Source of the DNA: Hyphomicrobiales bacterium
Lineage (GTDB): Bacteria; Pseudomonadota; Alphaproteobacteria; Rhizobiales; TMED25
DNA: 64,000 nt
Direction of reading: 5' to 3'
NCBI GenBank assembly: GCA_029245795.1
Contig: JAQWOP010000021.1
Location: 32,731-96,730 of the forward strand
Under the pieces are notes generated by a model, which was not told the origin of the DNA, made no database searches, and was given only the letters and a program-made list of their open reading frames with translations. Below, one piece after another: positions 8,611 through 20,241 of this stretch. The translations under genes and the position numbers were made by a program. Position 1 is the first letter of the stretch. Every line of letters starts with the position of its first letter.

Positions 8611-10599
8611 TTAATTAGATTTTTTTATTCTATCCATGATATAATCTTTAGTAATATTAAATTTTTTATATAGACTCTTATATGGTCCACTTGCTCCAAA
8701 AGATGACATACCAATAAATATCCCATCTTCCTTGATTATACTTTCCCAACCTTGAGATATTCCAGCCTCAATTACAACATTAGTCTTTGACTTTTTTGTA
8801 ATTTCATTTTTAAAAATTTGGGTCTGCTCATTGAATAAATCCAAGCATGGGACTGAATAAACGCAGGCAGTTTTTCCAAGTTCTAATAATTCCTGATAGA
8901 CTTCAATAGCAATTTCAACTTCAGATCCAGAGGCAAATATAGAATATTCAGGTTTATCTGAATTACTAATTGCAGCATAAAGTCCTTTATCACAGAAATT
9001 AACCTTATAATTTTTTTCATCACTTATTCTAAATTCTTTTAAATTTTGTCTAGATAATGCAATCAGACTAGGACTAGTTTTATTTTTTAAGATTAATTCC
9101 CAACACTCAATTGTTTCAATTGCACTTGCGGGTCTAAAGACATATGTATTTGGTATTGCCCTTAGACTTGCAAGATGCTCGATTGGTTGATGTGTTGGGC
9201 CATCTTCACCTAAACCTATTGAGTCATGTGTCAAAACATATATAACTTGTTGCTGCATAAGTGCTGCAAGTCTAATCGCAGGTCTGCAATAATCTGAAAA
9301 TATAAGAAATGTTCCTCCATATGGGACAAAACCACCATGTAGTGATATTCCATTCATAATTCCACCCATAGCATGCTCTCTAATACCATAATGAAGATAT
9401 CTTCCTCCAAAGTTGGTTGGGACAATAGACTGGATATTGCTTGTCTTTGTATTATTTGAACCTGTAAGATCAGCAGACCCTCCTAGTGTAATTTCACTGC
9501 TACTATTAATAACTTCCAATGTTAGTTCAGATGATTTTCTGGTAGCAATATCTTTTGGATCACTCATATAATTAGCTTTAAGTTTATATAAGTTTTCATA
9601 GACTAAATTAGTAATTTCTTTCTTTTCATGTTGGTACAATAAGTCTTTTTTTTCTTTTGTGAGAGTGTTTAAATCCTCTCCCCAACGCTCTCTTTCATGC
9701 ATATTTCTAACACCGGCTTTTCTCCACTCATCAAGGATATTAGAAGGAATTTTAAAAGGTTCATAGTTTATATTTAATTTTTCTCTTGTTAATTTATATT
9801 CACTCTCTCCAAGTGGAGAACCATGAACTCCAGATGTTCCTTGTTTATTTGGGGAACCAAAGCCAATTATTGTTTTACAACAAATTAATGTTGGTGCATC
9901 AGAATTATTAGCACTTCTTAAAGCTTCTTCTATTTGTTTTTCATTATGCCCGTCAATCTTAATAACATTCCAACCAGACGCCTTAAATCTCTCTGCCTGA
10001 TTGGTTGAGTCAGTTTTTGAAATTGGACCATCTATTGAAATATCATTATCATCGAAGAGAAGAATTAATTTTTTGAGCTTAAGATGGCCAGCCAGTGAAA
10101 GGGTTTCTTGAGATATACCTTCCATGAGGTCACCATCTCCAGCCATAACATAAGTTTTATGATTGATAATTTTACCAAATTTTTCTGAAAGCAATTTCTC
10201 AGCTATAGCCATCCCTACTGCATTTGCGATACCTTGACCTAAGGGTCCCGTAGTAGTTTCAATACCCTCTGCATGTCCATATTCAGGGTGGCCAGCCGTT
10301 TTTGATCCCAATTGTCTAAAATTTTTAATCTCATCTAGTGTTATATCTTTATAGCCGAGCAGATATAATAGAGAATATAGTAACATTGAGCCATGACCTC
10401 CGGACAACACAAATCTATCTCTATTGAACCATTGAGAATCTTTAGCGTCAAATTTGAGGAATTTTGTAAATAGAACAGTTGCAACATCAGCCATACCAAG
10501 CGGTAAACCAGGGTGACCACTGTTTGCACTTTCAATGGCATCCATTGATAAAGCACGAATTGCATTGGACATATCTTGGTGATTAACTTTGTAAACCAT
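8611..10599 (-). CDS. tkt: Transketolase
   Basis: SGHPGLPLGMADVATVLF, GDGDLMEGISQET, GIREHAMGGIMNG; consecutive with gap-pgk-fda. Confidence 0.96.
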   Translation of the reverse strand: MVYKVNHQDMSNAIRALSMDAIESANSGHPGLPLGMADVATVLFTKFLKFDAKDSQWFNRDRFVLSGGHGSMLLYSLLYLLGYKDITLDEIKNFRQLGSKTAGHPEYGHAEGIETTTGPLGQGIANAVGMAIAEKLLSEKFGKIINHKTYVMAGDGDLMEGISQETLSLAGHLKLKKLILLFDDNDISIDGPISKTDSTNQAERFKASGWNVIKIDGHNEKQIEEALRSANNSDAPTLICCKTIIGFGSPNKQGTSGVHGSPLGESEYKLTREKLNINYEPFKIPSNILDEWRKAGVRNMHERERWGEDLNTLTKEKKDLLYQHEKKEITNLVYENLYKLKANYMSDPKDIATRKSSELTLEVINSSSEITLGGSADLTGSNNTKTSNIQSIVPTNFGGRYLHYGIREHAMGGIMNGISLHGGFVPYGGTFLIFSDYCRPAIRLAALMQQQVIYVLTHDSIGLGEDGPTHQPIEHLASLRAIPNTYVFRPASAIETIECWELILKNKTSPSLIALSRQNLKEFRISDEKNYKVNFCDKGLYAAISNSDKPEYSIFASGSEVEIAIEVYQELLELGKTACVYSVPCLDLFNEQTQIFKNEITKKSKTNVVIEAGISQGWESIIKEDGIFIGMSSFGASGPYKSLYKKFNITKDYIMDRIKKSN

Positions 10600-10841
10600 G
10601 AGACTTATTTTTGTTATTAAGAATTCTTGCTATATTTTTTATAATTCAATCTAAAATATTATCAAACAATTTTTACTAAGAGTAGGTGATTTCTTGTATA
10701 AAATATAATTGAAAGACAATGATTTAGTTAGAAATCTAATTTTTTTTTATTGCTTTTTACTACTCATTTCTATTATATTTTAAGAGTATGTTATATTCAG
10801 CTATTAAAACTTTAATAGTGCATTCTTTTTTGAGATGAGAT

Positions 10842-11171
10842 ATGAACGGGCAGAATTTAAAAACAGAGCAAGAAGTTCACCTACAAAATCTTGATGATAT
10901 TAATCCAAGATTAGGGAAAGCCATGGTGGAACTTCGTAGAGCAATTGATAACTTAGATCAAAAAAATAAACAGTTACTATTTCATCCCAATAAAGAAGCG
11001 GGATTAGAAAAAAATATCCAAGAATTAGCAATAGAAAAAGAAGATCTTTTCAAAAAACTAGAAGATCTAAAAGAAAGAAATTCAAAACTTGAAAATGCAA
11101 ATAGGCAAGTGCAATCTAAAATATCAGGAATGATAAAGACGTATAATCAATTTCTAGACAACACATCATAA
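10842..11171 (+). CDS. Small coiled-coil protein upstream of zapA (DUF4164-like)
   Basis: 109 aa, heptad-rich C-terminal half; directly precedes zapA. Confidence 0.55.
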   Translation: MNGQNLKTEQEVHLQNLDDINPRLGKAMVELRRAIDNLDQKNKQLLFHPNKEAGLEKNIQELAIEKEDLFKKLEDLKERNSKLENANRQVQSKISGMIKTYNQFLDNTS

Positions 11172-11200
11172 TTTCATAATTATCATCCAAGGATATATTT

Positions 11201-11557
11201 GTGGGCAAAGTTACTGTAAACATTAATAATCGAACCTTCCAAATAGCATGTGAGGATGGTGAGGAAGCGCGTCTCAAGGAGTTAGCCTCATTCTTTTCCC
11301 GCCATGTAGACCAATTACAGGGAAGATTTGGTCATATTGGTGATGCAAGAATATACGTGATGACTGGACTATTGATAGCGGATAAATTATCAGATGCAAT
11401 TACTCAGATCGAAGAAATTCAAAATGAAATAAAAGTCTTACAATCTAATAATGATAGATATAAGACAGACAGCCATTCTTTAGAGGAATTACTTTTAAAT
11501 GATATAGAATTACTGACTAATAAATTAAATGATATCAGTAAATCTCTCTCGATTTAG
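11201..11557 (+). CDS. zapA: Cell division protein ZapA (GTG start)
   Basis: MGKVTVNINNRTFQIACEDGEEARLKELASFFSRHVDQLQ...RIYVMTGLLIADKLSDA. Confidence 0.9.
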   Translation: MGKVTVNINNRTFQIACEDGEEARLKELASFFSRHVDQLQGRFGHIGDARIYVMTGLLIADKLSDAITQIEEIQNEIKVLQSNNDRYKTDSHSLEELLLNDIELLTNKLNDISKSLSI

Positions 11558-11603
11558 TTTAATTTCAAATTCAATTTTTATTTTTTTAGTGTTATAATAT
11601 CCT

Positions 11604-11746
11604 AGCTATACGGTTTGTGAGATAACTATTCCTGGCGCCATAGCAATTCGATAGGGAACTGACGCTGGTTTGGACCGTGGTCCATTTCATTTGGTGCCCA
11701 CCTATATATTAGGAGCCTAGGATTGTAAAATCCACGGCCGTATGGC
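11604..11746 (+). ncRNA. ssrS: 6S RNA
   Basis: Located between zapA and fau; 5' CTATACGG pairs with 3' CCGTATGG; internal GGTTTGGACCGTGG...GGTGCCCACC typical of alphaproteobacterial 6S RNA; TATAAT just upstream. Ends are approximate. Confidence 0.85.
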
Positions 11747-11754
11747 ATTTATTT

Positions 11755-12333
11755 ATGGGTATGAATTTGCAAAAAATATTATATAAAAAACAATCTCTAA
11801 GAAAAATTGCTATTGAGGAGAGAAAGTTAATCAATACGTTAAATAGAAGTGACTTTGAACATAAGTTAGCTAATATGAGTCATGATTATTTAAAAGATGG
11901 TGCTATTATTGCAGGTTATTATCCAATAAATCATGAGTTAAACATCATACCATTATTAAAAAAACTATCATCAATTGGACATAAAGTTTTATTACCATGT
12001 ATAACAAAAAGTAAAATATTAGATTTTCGAGAATGGGAAATGAATAAAAAATTAACTAAAAATTTTTATTCAATCCCCGAACCAAATAATGAACTATTAT
12101 ATACTCCAGATATTGTATATGTTCCAGCCCTTCAGTATGGAAAAGGACTCCACAGACTCGGTTACGGAGGTGGTTTTTATGATCAAACAATAAATTATTA
12201 TCGTAAAAATTTTTCAACAAAATTTATTGGAGTTTGTTTCCCAAATCAAATAAAAAATAATATTCCTCATGAAAAATATGACCAAAAAGTTGATTTTATA
12301 ATTGATTTAGGTGAAAAACAAAGTATTGGTTAG
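11755..12333 (+). CDS. fau: 5-formyltetrahydrofolate cyclo-ligase
   Basis: YGKGLHRLGYGGGFYDQTI signature; follows 6S RNA. Confidence 0.9.
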   Translation: MGMNLQKILYKKQSLRKIAIEERKLINTLNRSDFEHKLANMSHDYLKDGAIIAGYYPINHELNIIPLLKKLSSIGHKVLLPCITKSKILDFREWEMNKKLTKNFYSIPEPNNELLYTPDIVYVPALQYGKGLHRLGYGGGFYDQTINYYRKNFSTKFIGVCFPNQIKNNIPHEKYDQKVDFIIDLGEKQSIG

Positions 12334-12357
12334 TATTAATTTCTAAAGAGATGATAA

Positions 12358-13170
12358 ATGAGAACACTTTTTATAGGGGACATTGTTGGTGAATCAGGCA
12401 GAAGAGTTGTCATTGAAAATCTTCAAAAAATTATTAGCTTTTATAGCCTTGATTTTGTTATTGCAAATGGAGAAAATTCAGCTTCAGGTTTTGGTATAAC
12501 AGAGAAAATATTTCATTCTTTGATTGATGCGGGGGTCGATGTTGTGACATCAGGCAATCATATTTGGGATCAAAGAGAGACCCTCATATATATAGAAAGA
12601 GAGCAAAGATTGCTTCGTCCTGCCAATTATCCTATTGGATCACCTGGGAGGGGGGCTTTTGTATATAACACTAAGAATGGAAAGCAAGTTCTCGTCGTAA
12701 ATTTAATGGGTAGAGTATTTATGAATCCATTAGATGACCCATTTAAAGTTATTGATGATATTATTGAAGAAACAAGTCTTCAAAATAGTGTAGATGCTAT
12801 TATTATAGATATTCATGCTGAAGCAACATCAGAAAAGCTAGCTATGGGCTATTATCTAGATGGTAGAGTAAGTATGGTAATTGGTACTCATACACATGTT
12901 CCAACATCTGACAATAGAATACTGAAAAACGGGACAGGTTATATATCTGATGTTGGGATGAGCGGAGACTATGATTCTATATTAGGATTTAATAAAAGGA
13001 ATCCTATTGAGAAATTTATCACATCAATGCCAAGTGGAAGATTTATTCCTGCAAATGGGGATGGTACTTTATCAGGTATATTATTTGAAATAAATGATCT
13101 TGGTTTTGTATCAAAATTATGCCCAATTAAAATTGGTGGTGTATTAGGTGAAGAGTATCCAGATTTCTAG
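12358..13170 (+). CDS. YmdB-family metallophosphoesterase
   Basis: MRTLFIGDIVGESGRR...ANGENSASGFGITEK...TSGNHIWDQRE...GTHTHVPTSD. Confidence 0.92.
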   Translation: MRTLFIGDIVGESGRRVVIENLQKIISFYSLDFVIANGENSASGFGITEKIFHSLIDAGVDVVTSGNHIWDQRETLIYIEREQRLLRPANYPIGSPGRGAFVYNTKNGKQVLVVNLMGRVFMNPLDDPFKVIDDIIEETSLQNSVDAIIIDIHAEATSEKLAMGYYLDGRVSMVIGTHTHVPTSDNRILKNGTGYISDVGMSGDYDSILGFNKRNPIEKFITSMPSGRFIPANGDGTLSGILFEINDLGFVSKLCPIKIGGVLGEEYPDF

Positions 13171-13252
13171 AATTTAATTCTTTATATTCTTTGAACTTTT
13201 AATTAACTTCTATTAGGTTAAGATAAAAAAAATTTACTAATGGAATTTACTA

Positions 13253-13987
13253 ATGGCTGGTCATTCAAAATTCAAAAATATACAATATAGAAAAGGCGCG
13301 CAAGATAAAAAAAGAGCAAAACTTTTTTCAAAACTAGCAAAAGAGATTACTGTTGCGGCTAAGCTTGGTCTCCCAGACCCCGGAATGAATCCAAGATTAC
13401 GGTCTGCTATTCAAGCAGCTCGAGTTCAAAATATGCCAAAGGACAATATAGAAAGAGCAATAAAGAAGAGTCAAGATGCGAATGGGGCAAATTTTGATGA
13501 GGTAAGGTATGAAGGTTTTGGTCCAGGTGGAGTAGGTTTTGTTATTGAGACACTTACAGATAATAGAAATAGAACAGCTGGAGATATAAGGGCAATTTTT
13601 ACCAAATGTGGTGGTAACCTTGCAGAAACAGGATCAGTTTCATTCTTGTTTAATAGAGTAGGTTTAATAGAATTTGATAAGTCAAAACATAATGAAGATG
13701 AAATCATAGAGCTATCAATTGAGCAAGGGGCCGAGGATTGTGATTCTACTGATGAGTCATGTGAGATATATTGTGCTCCAACTCAGCTACATTCACTGGG
13801 GGACATCTTAGAAAAGAAATTTGGCGATTCAAAACTTATGAAAATAATTTGGAAACCAGAGAATAATATTGAAATTGATGATGAAACTCTCATAAAGTTG
13901 GATAGATTGTTAGAAATGATAGATGATAATGATGACGTACAGGATATATATTTTAATTTCGATTTTCCTGAAGATTATATGGTTTAA
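13253..13987 (+). CDS. YebC/PmpR family transcriptional/translational regulator
   Basis: MAGHSKFKNIQYRKGAQDKKRAKLFSKLAKEITVAAK. Confidence 0.95.
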   Translation: MAGHSKFKNIQYRKGAQDKKRAKLFSKLAKEITVAAKLGLPDPGMNPRLRSAIQAARVQNMPKDNIERAIKKSQDANGANFDEVRYEGFGPGGVGFVIETLTDNRNRTAGDIRAIFTKCGGNLAETGSVSFLFNRVGLIEFDKSKHNEDEIIELSIEQGAEDCDSTDESCEIYCAPTQLHSLGDILEKKFGDSKLMKIIWKPENNIEIDDETLIKLDRLLEMIDDNDDVQDIYFNFDFPEDYMV

Positions 13988-14008
13988 TATAGAAATAAAA
14001 TTTGAAAA

Positions 14009-14506
14009 ATGCTAAAAAAGATCATTGGTATTGACCCTGGTTTAATTCACACTGGATGGGGTTTGATTGAAACTGAAGGAAATATAATTAGACATATTGA
14101 TCATGGACTTATTAAGATTAAGACTAATGATGATATAGCGATTAGATTATTAAATATATATGAGTCTCTAATTTTAATTTTATCAAAACATATGCCACAT
14201 GAGGCTGCAATAGAGAAGACTTTTGTAAACAACAATCCTTCTACAAGCCTAAAACTAGGACATGCGAGAGGGGTAATATTACTCGCCCTTGCCAAAAAGA
14301 AACTGAGATGTTTCGAATATGCGCCAAACCAAATTAAGAAATCTGTTGTTGGGCGAGGACATGCGGATAAGGATCAAATAGCTAAAATGGTTATGATGTT
14401 ATTATCAAAAAATATTGAAGGAACTTCAGATGTTTCTGACGCTCTGGCTATAGCAATAACACATGCTTACCAGAAACATAATAAAATTGCTCAGGCTATA
14501 TCATGA
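14009..14506 (+). CDS. ruvC: Holliday junction resolvase RuvC
   Basis: IIGIDPGLIHTGWGLIE...AIEKTFVNNNPSTSLKLGHARG...DVSDALAIAITH. Confidence 0.96.
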   Translation: MLKKIIGIDPGLIHTGWGLIETEGNIIRHIDHGLIKIKTNDDIAIRLLNIYESLILILSKHMPHEAAIEKTFVNNNPSTSLKLGHARGVILLALAKKKLRCFEYAPNQIKKSVVGRGHADKDQIAKMVMMLLSKNIEGTSDVSDALAIAITHAYQKHNKIAQAIS

Positions 14507-15084
14507 TAGGTAAATTAAATGGATATGTAGATCAGATTATTGGAAATAGGGTAATTATTGACATAAATGGGATCGGATATGAGGTTTCTTGTCCAGAACG
14601 TTCAATTAAATTGGTCAAAGAGAAACAAAAAATAATAGTCTACGTAGATACCATATTTAGAGATGATTCAATAAACCTTTATGGGTTTCTTTCTATTGAA
14701 GAAAGGCAAATATTTAGAACTCTCCAAACTGTTCAAGGTGTTGGAGCTAAATTAGCTATGACAATATTAGGATATTTTACTATTCATGAGCTAGAGAATT
14801 TTATTGGGCACGCTGACGAGAAATCGATTTGTACTATACCAGGCGTTGGTTCAAAAGTTGCAAAAAGGATAGTTACAGAATTGAAAGATATTTATAGTAA
14901 ACAAATAAATTCATTTAATGAAGTTTTGTCTACGAAAAGAAATAATATTATCTCTGCACTTACAAATTTAGGCTATTCAAGAGCAGAGGCCATCAATCTC
15001 ATAGACCAAATAAAAGAATATATTAATGAGGAAACAGAAATAGAGGAATTGATTAAGCTTGCTCTTAAGAGGTCAAATAAATGA
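14503..15084 (+). CDS. ruvA: Holliday junction DNA helicase subunit RuvA
   Basis: [32 protein letters not shown]...[10 protein letters not shown]; 4-bp overlap with ruvC. Confidence 0.95.
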   Translation: MIGKLNGYVDQIIGNRVIIDINGIGYEVSCPERSIKLVKEKQKIIVYVDTIFRDDSINLYGFLSIEERQIFRTLQTVQGVGAKLAMTILGYFTIHELENFIGHADEKSICTIPGVGSKVAKRIVTELKDIYSKQINSFNEVLSTKRNNIISALTNLGYSRAEAINLIDQIKEYINEETEIEELIKLALKRSNK

Positions 15085-16043
15085 GCCAAGATAGAAGAAT
15101 TTTTAGACCCAAACTCTTAGATCAATTTATTGGTCAAAATTTAATTAGAAAAAATTTGAAGGTTTTTATAGAAGCAGCACGTGAAAGAAAAACTAGTCTT
15201 GATCATGTCCTTCTCGCAGGACCTCCAGGACTTGGAAAAACTACACTTGCGACTATTATAGCTAATGAAATTGGAGTGAATATAAGGATCACATCTGGGC
15301 CTCTAATTACAAAAGCAGGTGATCTTGCTGCAATAATAAGTAATATTGAAGAAAATGATGTATTATTTATTGATGAAATTCATAGGTTAAATAGTAGTGT
15401 AGAAGAGGTTCTATATGCAGCTATGGAAGATTTTGTTTTAGATATATTAATTGGTGAGGGACCAGCGGCAAAATCTGTTAGATTAGAATTAGCGCCTTTT
15501 ACACTGATCGGTGCTACAACAAGATTGGGACTAATTTCTAATCCTCTGCGTGAAAGATTTGGTATACCAATTAGTTTAGATTTCTATAAAACTGAGGATC
15601 TAAGTAATGTTGTTAAAAAAGCAGCGGATGAATTAGGAATCCTTATAGATGATAGCTCTGCAATGGAAATTGCCGCAAGGTCAAGGGGAACTCCAAGAAT
15701 TGCTAACCGATTATTACGTAGAGTACATGATTATTCTATCTATAATAAAGATAAGGGAATAAGTATTAGTCAGACAAAAAACTCTTTAAAAGAATTGGAA
15801 GTAGATGATATCGGCCTCAATGCACTCGATTATAGATATTTAAATTGTATTATTGAGAATTATAATGGCGGCCCAGCAGGTATAAACTCAATTGCAGCAT
15901 CAATGGGGGAAGCAAAAGATGTTATAGAGGATGTTGTTGAGCCTTATTTAATTCAAAAGGGACTTGTAAATAGAACTTCAAGAGGTAGAACTGTAGCAAA
16001 GAAATCAATTGAAGATTTAAAAAATAAAATGACAGAAAAGTAG
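15081..16043 (+). CDS. ruvB: Holliday junction DNA helicase RuvB
   Basis: [12 protein letters not shown]...[22 protein letters not shown]...FIDEIHRLN. Confidence 0.97.
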   Translation: MSQDRRIFRPKLLDQFIGQNLIRKNLKVFIEAARERKTSLDHVLLAGPPGLGKTTLATIIANEIGVNIRITSGPLITKAGDLAAIISNIEENDVLFIDEIHRLNSSVEEVLYAAMEDFVLDILIGEGPAAKSVRLELAPFTLIGATTRLGLISNPLRERFGIPISLDFYKTEDLSNVVKKAADELGILIDDSSAMEIAARSRGTPRIANRLLRRVHDYSIYNKDKGISISQTKNSLKELEVDDIGLNALDYRYLNCIIENYNGGPAGINSIAASMGEAKDVIEDVVEPYLIQKGLVNRTSRGRTVAKKSIEDLKNKMTEK

Positions 16044-16162
16044 AGAATGACAAAATTAAGTCATATTTATTTTCTATTTTTAATTTTTATTCATAATTAA
16101 AGATATTATTTAACTATGAGCTATAAGATTTTTTTACTAAGTAATAATACGGACACAAGATA

Positions 16163-16918
16163 ATGGATGAATCAATTTTATTAAATGAAAAACTATATGA
16201 GACTGATCTTAGTCTAATGGGCTTATTCATAGAAGCAGATATTGTTGTCAAAATAGTAATGCTTGGTCTCATGGTGGCATCCATAATTTCATGGGCAATA
16301 ATTATTGAAAAGTTAGTTGTGATTAAAACAGTAAATAGAAATGCCATTAAATTTTACCGTGACTTTTGGAGCAGTAATATTAATGATATTGATGCTACAT
16401 ATCGAAATCCTAGGAATAATCCAATGGCAAAAATATTCAATGCAGGCATAAAAGAATGGAATACTACATTCAAGATTAATAAAAATATGTCTATTGAGGG
16501 GGTAAAAGGTAGAATTGAAAAAACAATGAATGTTCAAATGAACATTGAACTTGATAAATTAGAAAAGAAATTACTATTTCTAGCATCTGTTGGCTCAACT
16601 GCGCCATTTATTGGATTATTTGGAACAGTTTATGGAATTATGAATAGTTTTTCAGCAATCGCTGCATCAAAGAGCACTAATCTAACAGTGGTTGCTCCTG
16701 GTATAGCGGAAGCACTCTTTGCAACTGCAATTGGCTTATTTGCAGCAATTCCTGCAGTCATGTTTTATAATAAAATTTCAAGTGATATATCAAGGGTCAC
16801 ATCAAATCTAGAAAACTTTAGTGATGAGTTTATAAATTATTTTAGCCGTCAAATTGATGCACAGATGGTTGAAGGTGATATGGAAGATCAATTTGATGAA
16901 AATGATAATAATTTTTAA
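16163..16918 (+). CDS. tolQ: Tol-Pal system proton channel TolQ
   Basis: LASVGSTAPFIGLFGTVYGIMNSF...VAPGIAEALFATAIGLFAAIPAVMFYN; followed by tolR. Confidence 0.93.
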   Translation: MDESILLNEKLYETDLSLMGLFIEADIVVKIVMLGLMVASIISWAIIIEKLVVIKTVNRNAIKFYRDFWSSNINDIDATYRNPRNNPMAKIFNAGIKEWNTTFKINKNMSIEGVKGRIEKTMNVQMNIELDKLEKKLLFLASVGSTAPFIGLFGTVYGIMNSFSAIAASKSTNLTVVAPGIAEALFATAIGLFAAIPAVMFYNKISSDISRVTSNLENFSDEFINYFSRQIDAQMVEGDMEDQFDENDNNF

Positions 16919-16936
16919 AATATATTATTAAATATT

Positions 16937-17371
16937 ATGGCAGTAAATATTAATTCTTTACCGAATAATAGAAGAAGAAGTAGAAAAAATAAACCTATCT
17001 CTGATATCAATGTCACACCTTTAGTTGATGTTATGCTCGTACTATTAATTGTGTTCATGGTAACTGCTCCATTACTTACTGTTGGTGTTCCAATTGAGTT
17101 ACCAAAAACTGCTGCAAAACAAATGACAGATGATAGTGAACCTTTAACAATAACTATAGATAAGCAAAATAATATTTATATCCAAGAGTTGGAGATAGAG
17201 TTTGAGGAACTTACAGAGAAGTTAGAGGCAATCAGAAAAGATAATTTTGAAAAAAAGATATATATCAATGGAGATAAAGATATCAATTATGAAATTTTAA
17301 TGAAGGTGATGGCAAAGATAAATTCAGCTGGCTATACATCAATAGGGTTAGTAACAGATATAGAAACTTAA
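16937..17371 (+). CDS. tolR: Tol-Pal system protein TolR
   Basis: PISDINVTPLVDVMLVLLIVFMVTAPLLTVGVPIELPKTAA. Confidence 0.95.
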   Translation: MAVNINSLPNNRRRSRKNKPISDINVTPLVDVMLVLLIVFMVTAPLLTVGVPIELPKTAAKQMTDDSEPLTITIDKQNNIYIQELEIEFEELTEKLEAIRKDNFEKKIYINGDKDINYEILMKVMAKINSAGYTSIGLVTDIET

Positions 17372-17372
17372 A

Positions 17373-18212
17373 ATGATATTAAAGCCTATTTCCATATCAT
17401 TCATTATTCATCTTATTTTTATTACACTTCTTGTGACTGGCTTGCCCTCACTTGATAAATATGATGATATGTCAGTTCCTGTTATTGAAATTGAATTGAT
17501 TAATACCTCGACCATGCAGGAGGACTCAAAAGAAGATGATCTTAAAAAAGAAGAGCCCAAAAAAGATAAAAAAAAATATAGCTCTACACCAAATATCAAG
17601 CCTTCAATGAGGAGCGATGAATCAAGTAAAATGAATGTAGTAGACTCGCAAAAAGAGGTTGCGCTTAATGAGAAGATGGAGAATGAAAAAAAGACTGAGA
17701 AAAAGTCTGAGGAAGTCTTTTCAATACCAACAGAAAAACCGAGTTTGAATAAAATTAATGATAAATTATTAACTAATTTAAATTACAATGAAGAAAAAGA
17801 AGAATCAAAAAAAGTTACGGCATTACTTGATAAATTTCCTGATGATAGGGACGTTGGTGAAGAAAAGGAAAATCAATTGGAAAAAAGTGACTCACCTAAA
17901 AAAAATAACTCAATCACAAGTGATGAAATTTCAAATATGAAAAGGCAAGTCGAGATGTGTTGGAATCCACCTAGAGGTGTTAGAGGTGCTAGTGATCAGA
18001 AGGTTCAGGTTCTTATTAATCTTAATCGTGATGGTTCGATAATTGATGTAACACCTATAACAAGAGCAAATAATGATATCAAAAAAATAGCAATTGAATC
18101 TGCTACTAGAGCTGTAAAACAATGCCAGCCTTATGAACTACCAATTGATAAATATGAATTATGGAAAGAAATTAAATTTACTTTCGATCCAAGAAATATG
18201 TTAGGTGGATAG
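17373..18212 (+). CDS. tolA: TolA-like protein
   Basis: N-terminal TM, Lys/Glu-rich middle, C-terminal TonB/TolA-like domain; lies between tolR and tolB. Confidence 0.85.
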   Translation: MILKPISISFIIHLIFITLLVTGLPSLDKYDDMSVPVIEIELINTSTMQEDSKEDDLKKEEPKKDKKKYSSTPNIKPSMRSDESSKMNVVDSQKEVALNEKMENEKKTEKKSEEVFSIPTEKPSLNKINDKLLTNLNYNEEKEESKKVTALLDKFPDDRDVGEEKENQLEKSDSPKKNNSITSDEISNMKRQVEMCWNPPRGVRGASDQKVQVLINLNRDGSIIDVTPITRANNDIKKIAIESATRAVKQCQPYELPIDKYELWKEIKFTFDPRNMLGG

Positions 18213-19533
18213 TATGAAGAAATATGCAATACACTATTTGTTATTAATCCTAATTTTATTTTCATTTCAAACAAATAAGACTTTTGCCGCATTAGAAATA
18301 GATGTAACTGAGGGTAATATAAAACCTCTTCCTATTGCAATTTCCTTTGTACGTGACATACAAAACAAAGATGAAGATTTAGGTATAAATATTTCCAAGG
18401 TTATCGCAAGTGATCTAGCTGGTTCTGGTTTATTTTATCCTATAAACCCAAAGGCTTTTCTTGAAGAAATAGTTTCCCTTGATAAGAAACCTAATTTTAA
18501 TTCTTGGAGAGTTATCAATACTGAATCATTGCTTACAGCTCAGGTTTATTATGAAGAAAATGATAGGTTCAGAATACAATATGAGTTATGGGATGTTGTT
18601 GCTGAGAAGGCACTTATTGAACGTGAACTTTTTACTTCAATTAATAAATGGAGGAGTGTTGCCCACGTTATTGCAGACGCAGTTTATGCTAGATTAACAG
18701 GAGAGAGTGGATACTTTGACACCAAAATAGCATTTATTGCCGAAAGTGGTTCAAAAATAAATAGAATTAAGAGGCTGGCTATAATGGATCAAGACGGATA
18801 TAATCCGAGGTTATTAACAACTGGAAATGACCTAGTATTAACACCTAGATTTAGTCCAAATTCTGAAGATCTAGTTTATTTATCATACAGGAATGGACAA
18901 CCACAGGTATATATCTACAATGTTGATTCTAATCAGACATATGTTGTTGGATCATTCCCAGGTATGTCATTTGCCCCTCGATTTTCGCCAGATGGAATGA
19001 AAATTATGATGAGTTTACAGGAGGGGGTTGGATCAAATATATTTGAGATGAATTTAAGTAGTTTTGAGAAAAGAAGATTAACAAATACCTCAGATATAAA
19101 TACGGCACCAAGTTACTCCCCAGATGCAAAGAATATTGTTTTTGAATCAGATAAATCTGGAACTCAACAGCTTTATGTAATGGACTCACAAGGAAATAAT
19201 GTAAGAAGAATAAGCTATGGAACTGGAAGTTATTCAACGCCAGTTTGGTCGCCTAGAGGCGACTATATTGCATTTACCAAGATCTCTAAAGGGAGGTTCA
19301 TGATAGGTATAATGTTTGCTGATGGAAGCGGTGAACGTATCATCACTGATGGTTACCATAATGAGGGACCAACATGGGCTCCAAATGGAAGAGTTTTAAT
19401 GTTTTTTAGGGAATCTCCTGGAGAAAAGGGAGGAGCAATGATATATTCTGTAGATGTGACTGGCTATAATGAGAGACTCATTGATACTCCTGGCTTTGCA
19501 TCAGATCCATCTTGGTCGGCGCTATTGCATTAG
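18205..19533 (+). CDS. tolB: Tol-Pal system beta-propeller protein TolB
   Basis: Repeated SPDG/APNGR WD40-like blocks: [42 protein letters not shown]. Confidence 0.95.
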   Translation: MDSMKKYAIHYLLLILILFSFQTNKTFAALEIDVTEGNIKPLPIAISFVRDIQNKDEDLGINISKVIASDLAGSGLFYPINPKAFLEEIVSLDKKPNFNSWRVINTESLLTAQVYYEENDRFRIQYELWDVVAEKALIERELFTSINKWRSVAHVIADAVYARLTGESGYFDTKIAFIAESGSKINRIKRLAIMDQDGYNPRLLTTGNDLVLTPRFSPNSEDLVYLSYRNGQPQVYIYNVDSNQTYVVGSFPGMSFAPRFSPDGMKIMMSLQEGVGSNIFEMNLSSFEKRRLTNTSDINTAPSYSPDAKNIVFESDKSGTQQLYVMDSQGNNVRRISYGTGSYSTPVWSPRGDYIAFTKISKGRFMIGIMFADGSGERIITDGYHNEGPTWAPNGRVLMFFRESPGEKGGAMIYSVDVTGYNERLIDTPGFASDPSWSALLH

Positions 19534-19560
19534 GGATCTTATTTCAACTCTCATCAGAGA

Positions 19561-19598
19561 TTACATAATTTGTTAATAATTATGTGATATTTTTTTTA
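19561..19598 (+). terminator. Putative intrinsic terminator/attenuator between tolB and pal
   Basis: ACATAAT (19563-19569) pairs with ATTATGT (19579-19585), extendable by flanking U-G and U-A, followed by a T-rich tract. Confidence 0.55.
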
Positions 19599-19629
19599 AA
19601 TAACTCTATTCAAAAAAGGAAAATTAACC

Positions 19630-20139
19630 ATGGTATATAAAAAAGTACTAAATTTTTCCATGACTTTTTTATTAATTTTTATCCTCGCGGGATGTGGCTC
19701 AAGACAAAAAATTGAGCAAGTCTTATTTGGAGGAGGAACTGATAATGAAGCTGACATAATTTCAAATGCAATCCCAGGTTCATCTCAAGATTTTACAGTT
19801 AACGTCGGTGACAGGGTATTTTTTGCAACAAACTCATCAAGTTTAGATGGTGATGCGAAAGCTATACTAGAAAGACAAGCATCATGGCTAGCTTTATATC
19901 CAGATATCGAAATCATTGTCGAAGGTCATGCCGATGAAAGAGGTACTAGGGACTATAATCTTGCGCTAAGTGCAAAGCGAGCTCAAGTTTCTCTATCATA
20001 TCTTGAAAGTTTAGGTATACAAGCTGATAGAATTGAGACCATGCCATATGGTAAAGAAAGACCGGTTGCAGCATGTGCTTCTGAAGCATGTTGGTCACAA
20101 AATAGAAGAGCATCATCAGTGGTTGTAACTGATCAATAA
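19630..20139 (+). CDS. pal: Peptidoglycan-associated lipoprotein Pal
   Basis: Lipobox LAGCGS; OmpA-like VEGHADERGTRDYNLALSAKRA. Confidence 0.95.
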   Translation: MVYKKVLNFSMTFLLIFILAGCGSRQKIEQVLFGGGTDNEADIISNAIPGSSQDFTVNVGDRVFFATNSSSLDGDAKAILERQASWLALYPDIEIIVEGHADERGTRDYNLALSAKRAQVSLSYLESLGIQADRIETMPYGKERPVAACASEACWSQNRRASSVVVTDQ

Positions 20140-20179
20140 AATATCAGCTGGATCTTTTGGTTCTTATATTATATTATTT

Positions 20180-20212
20180 CCACCTATTGATTAATAGGTG
20201 GATGGTATATTT
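20180..20212 (+). terminator. Intrinsic terminator downstream of pal
   Basis: Perfect 9-bp stem CCACCTATT-GATT-AATAGGTGG (20180-20201) followed by a T-rich tract. Confidence 0.7.
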
Positions 20213-20241
20213 TTTGAATTACCTGTAATGTGATATAGAAA

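Noticed and set aside
16044-16085. Terminator after ruvB (ATGAC...GTCAT followed by T-rich DNA)
   Set aside because: Only a 5-bp stem with an 8-nt loop and an interrupted T tract; too weak to call.
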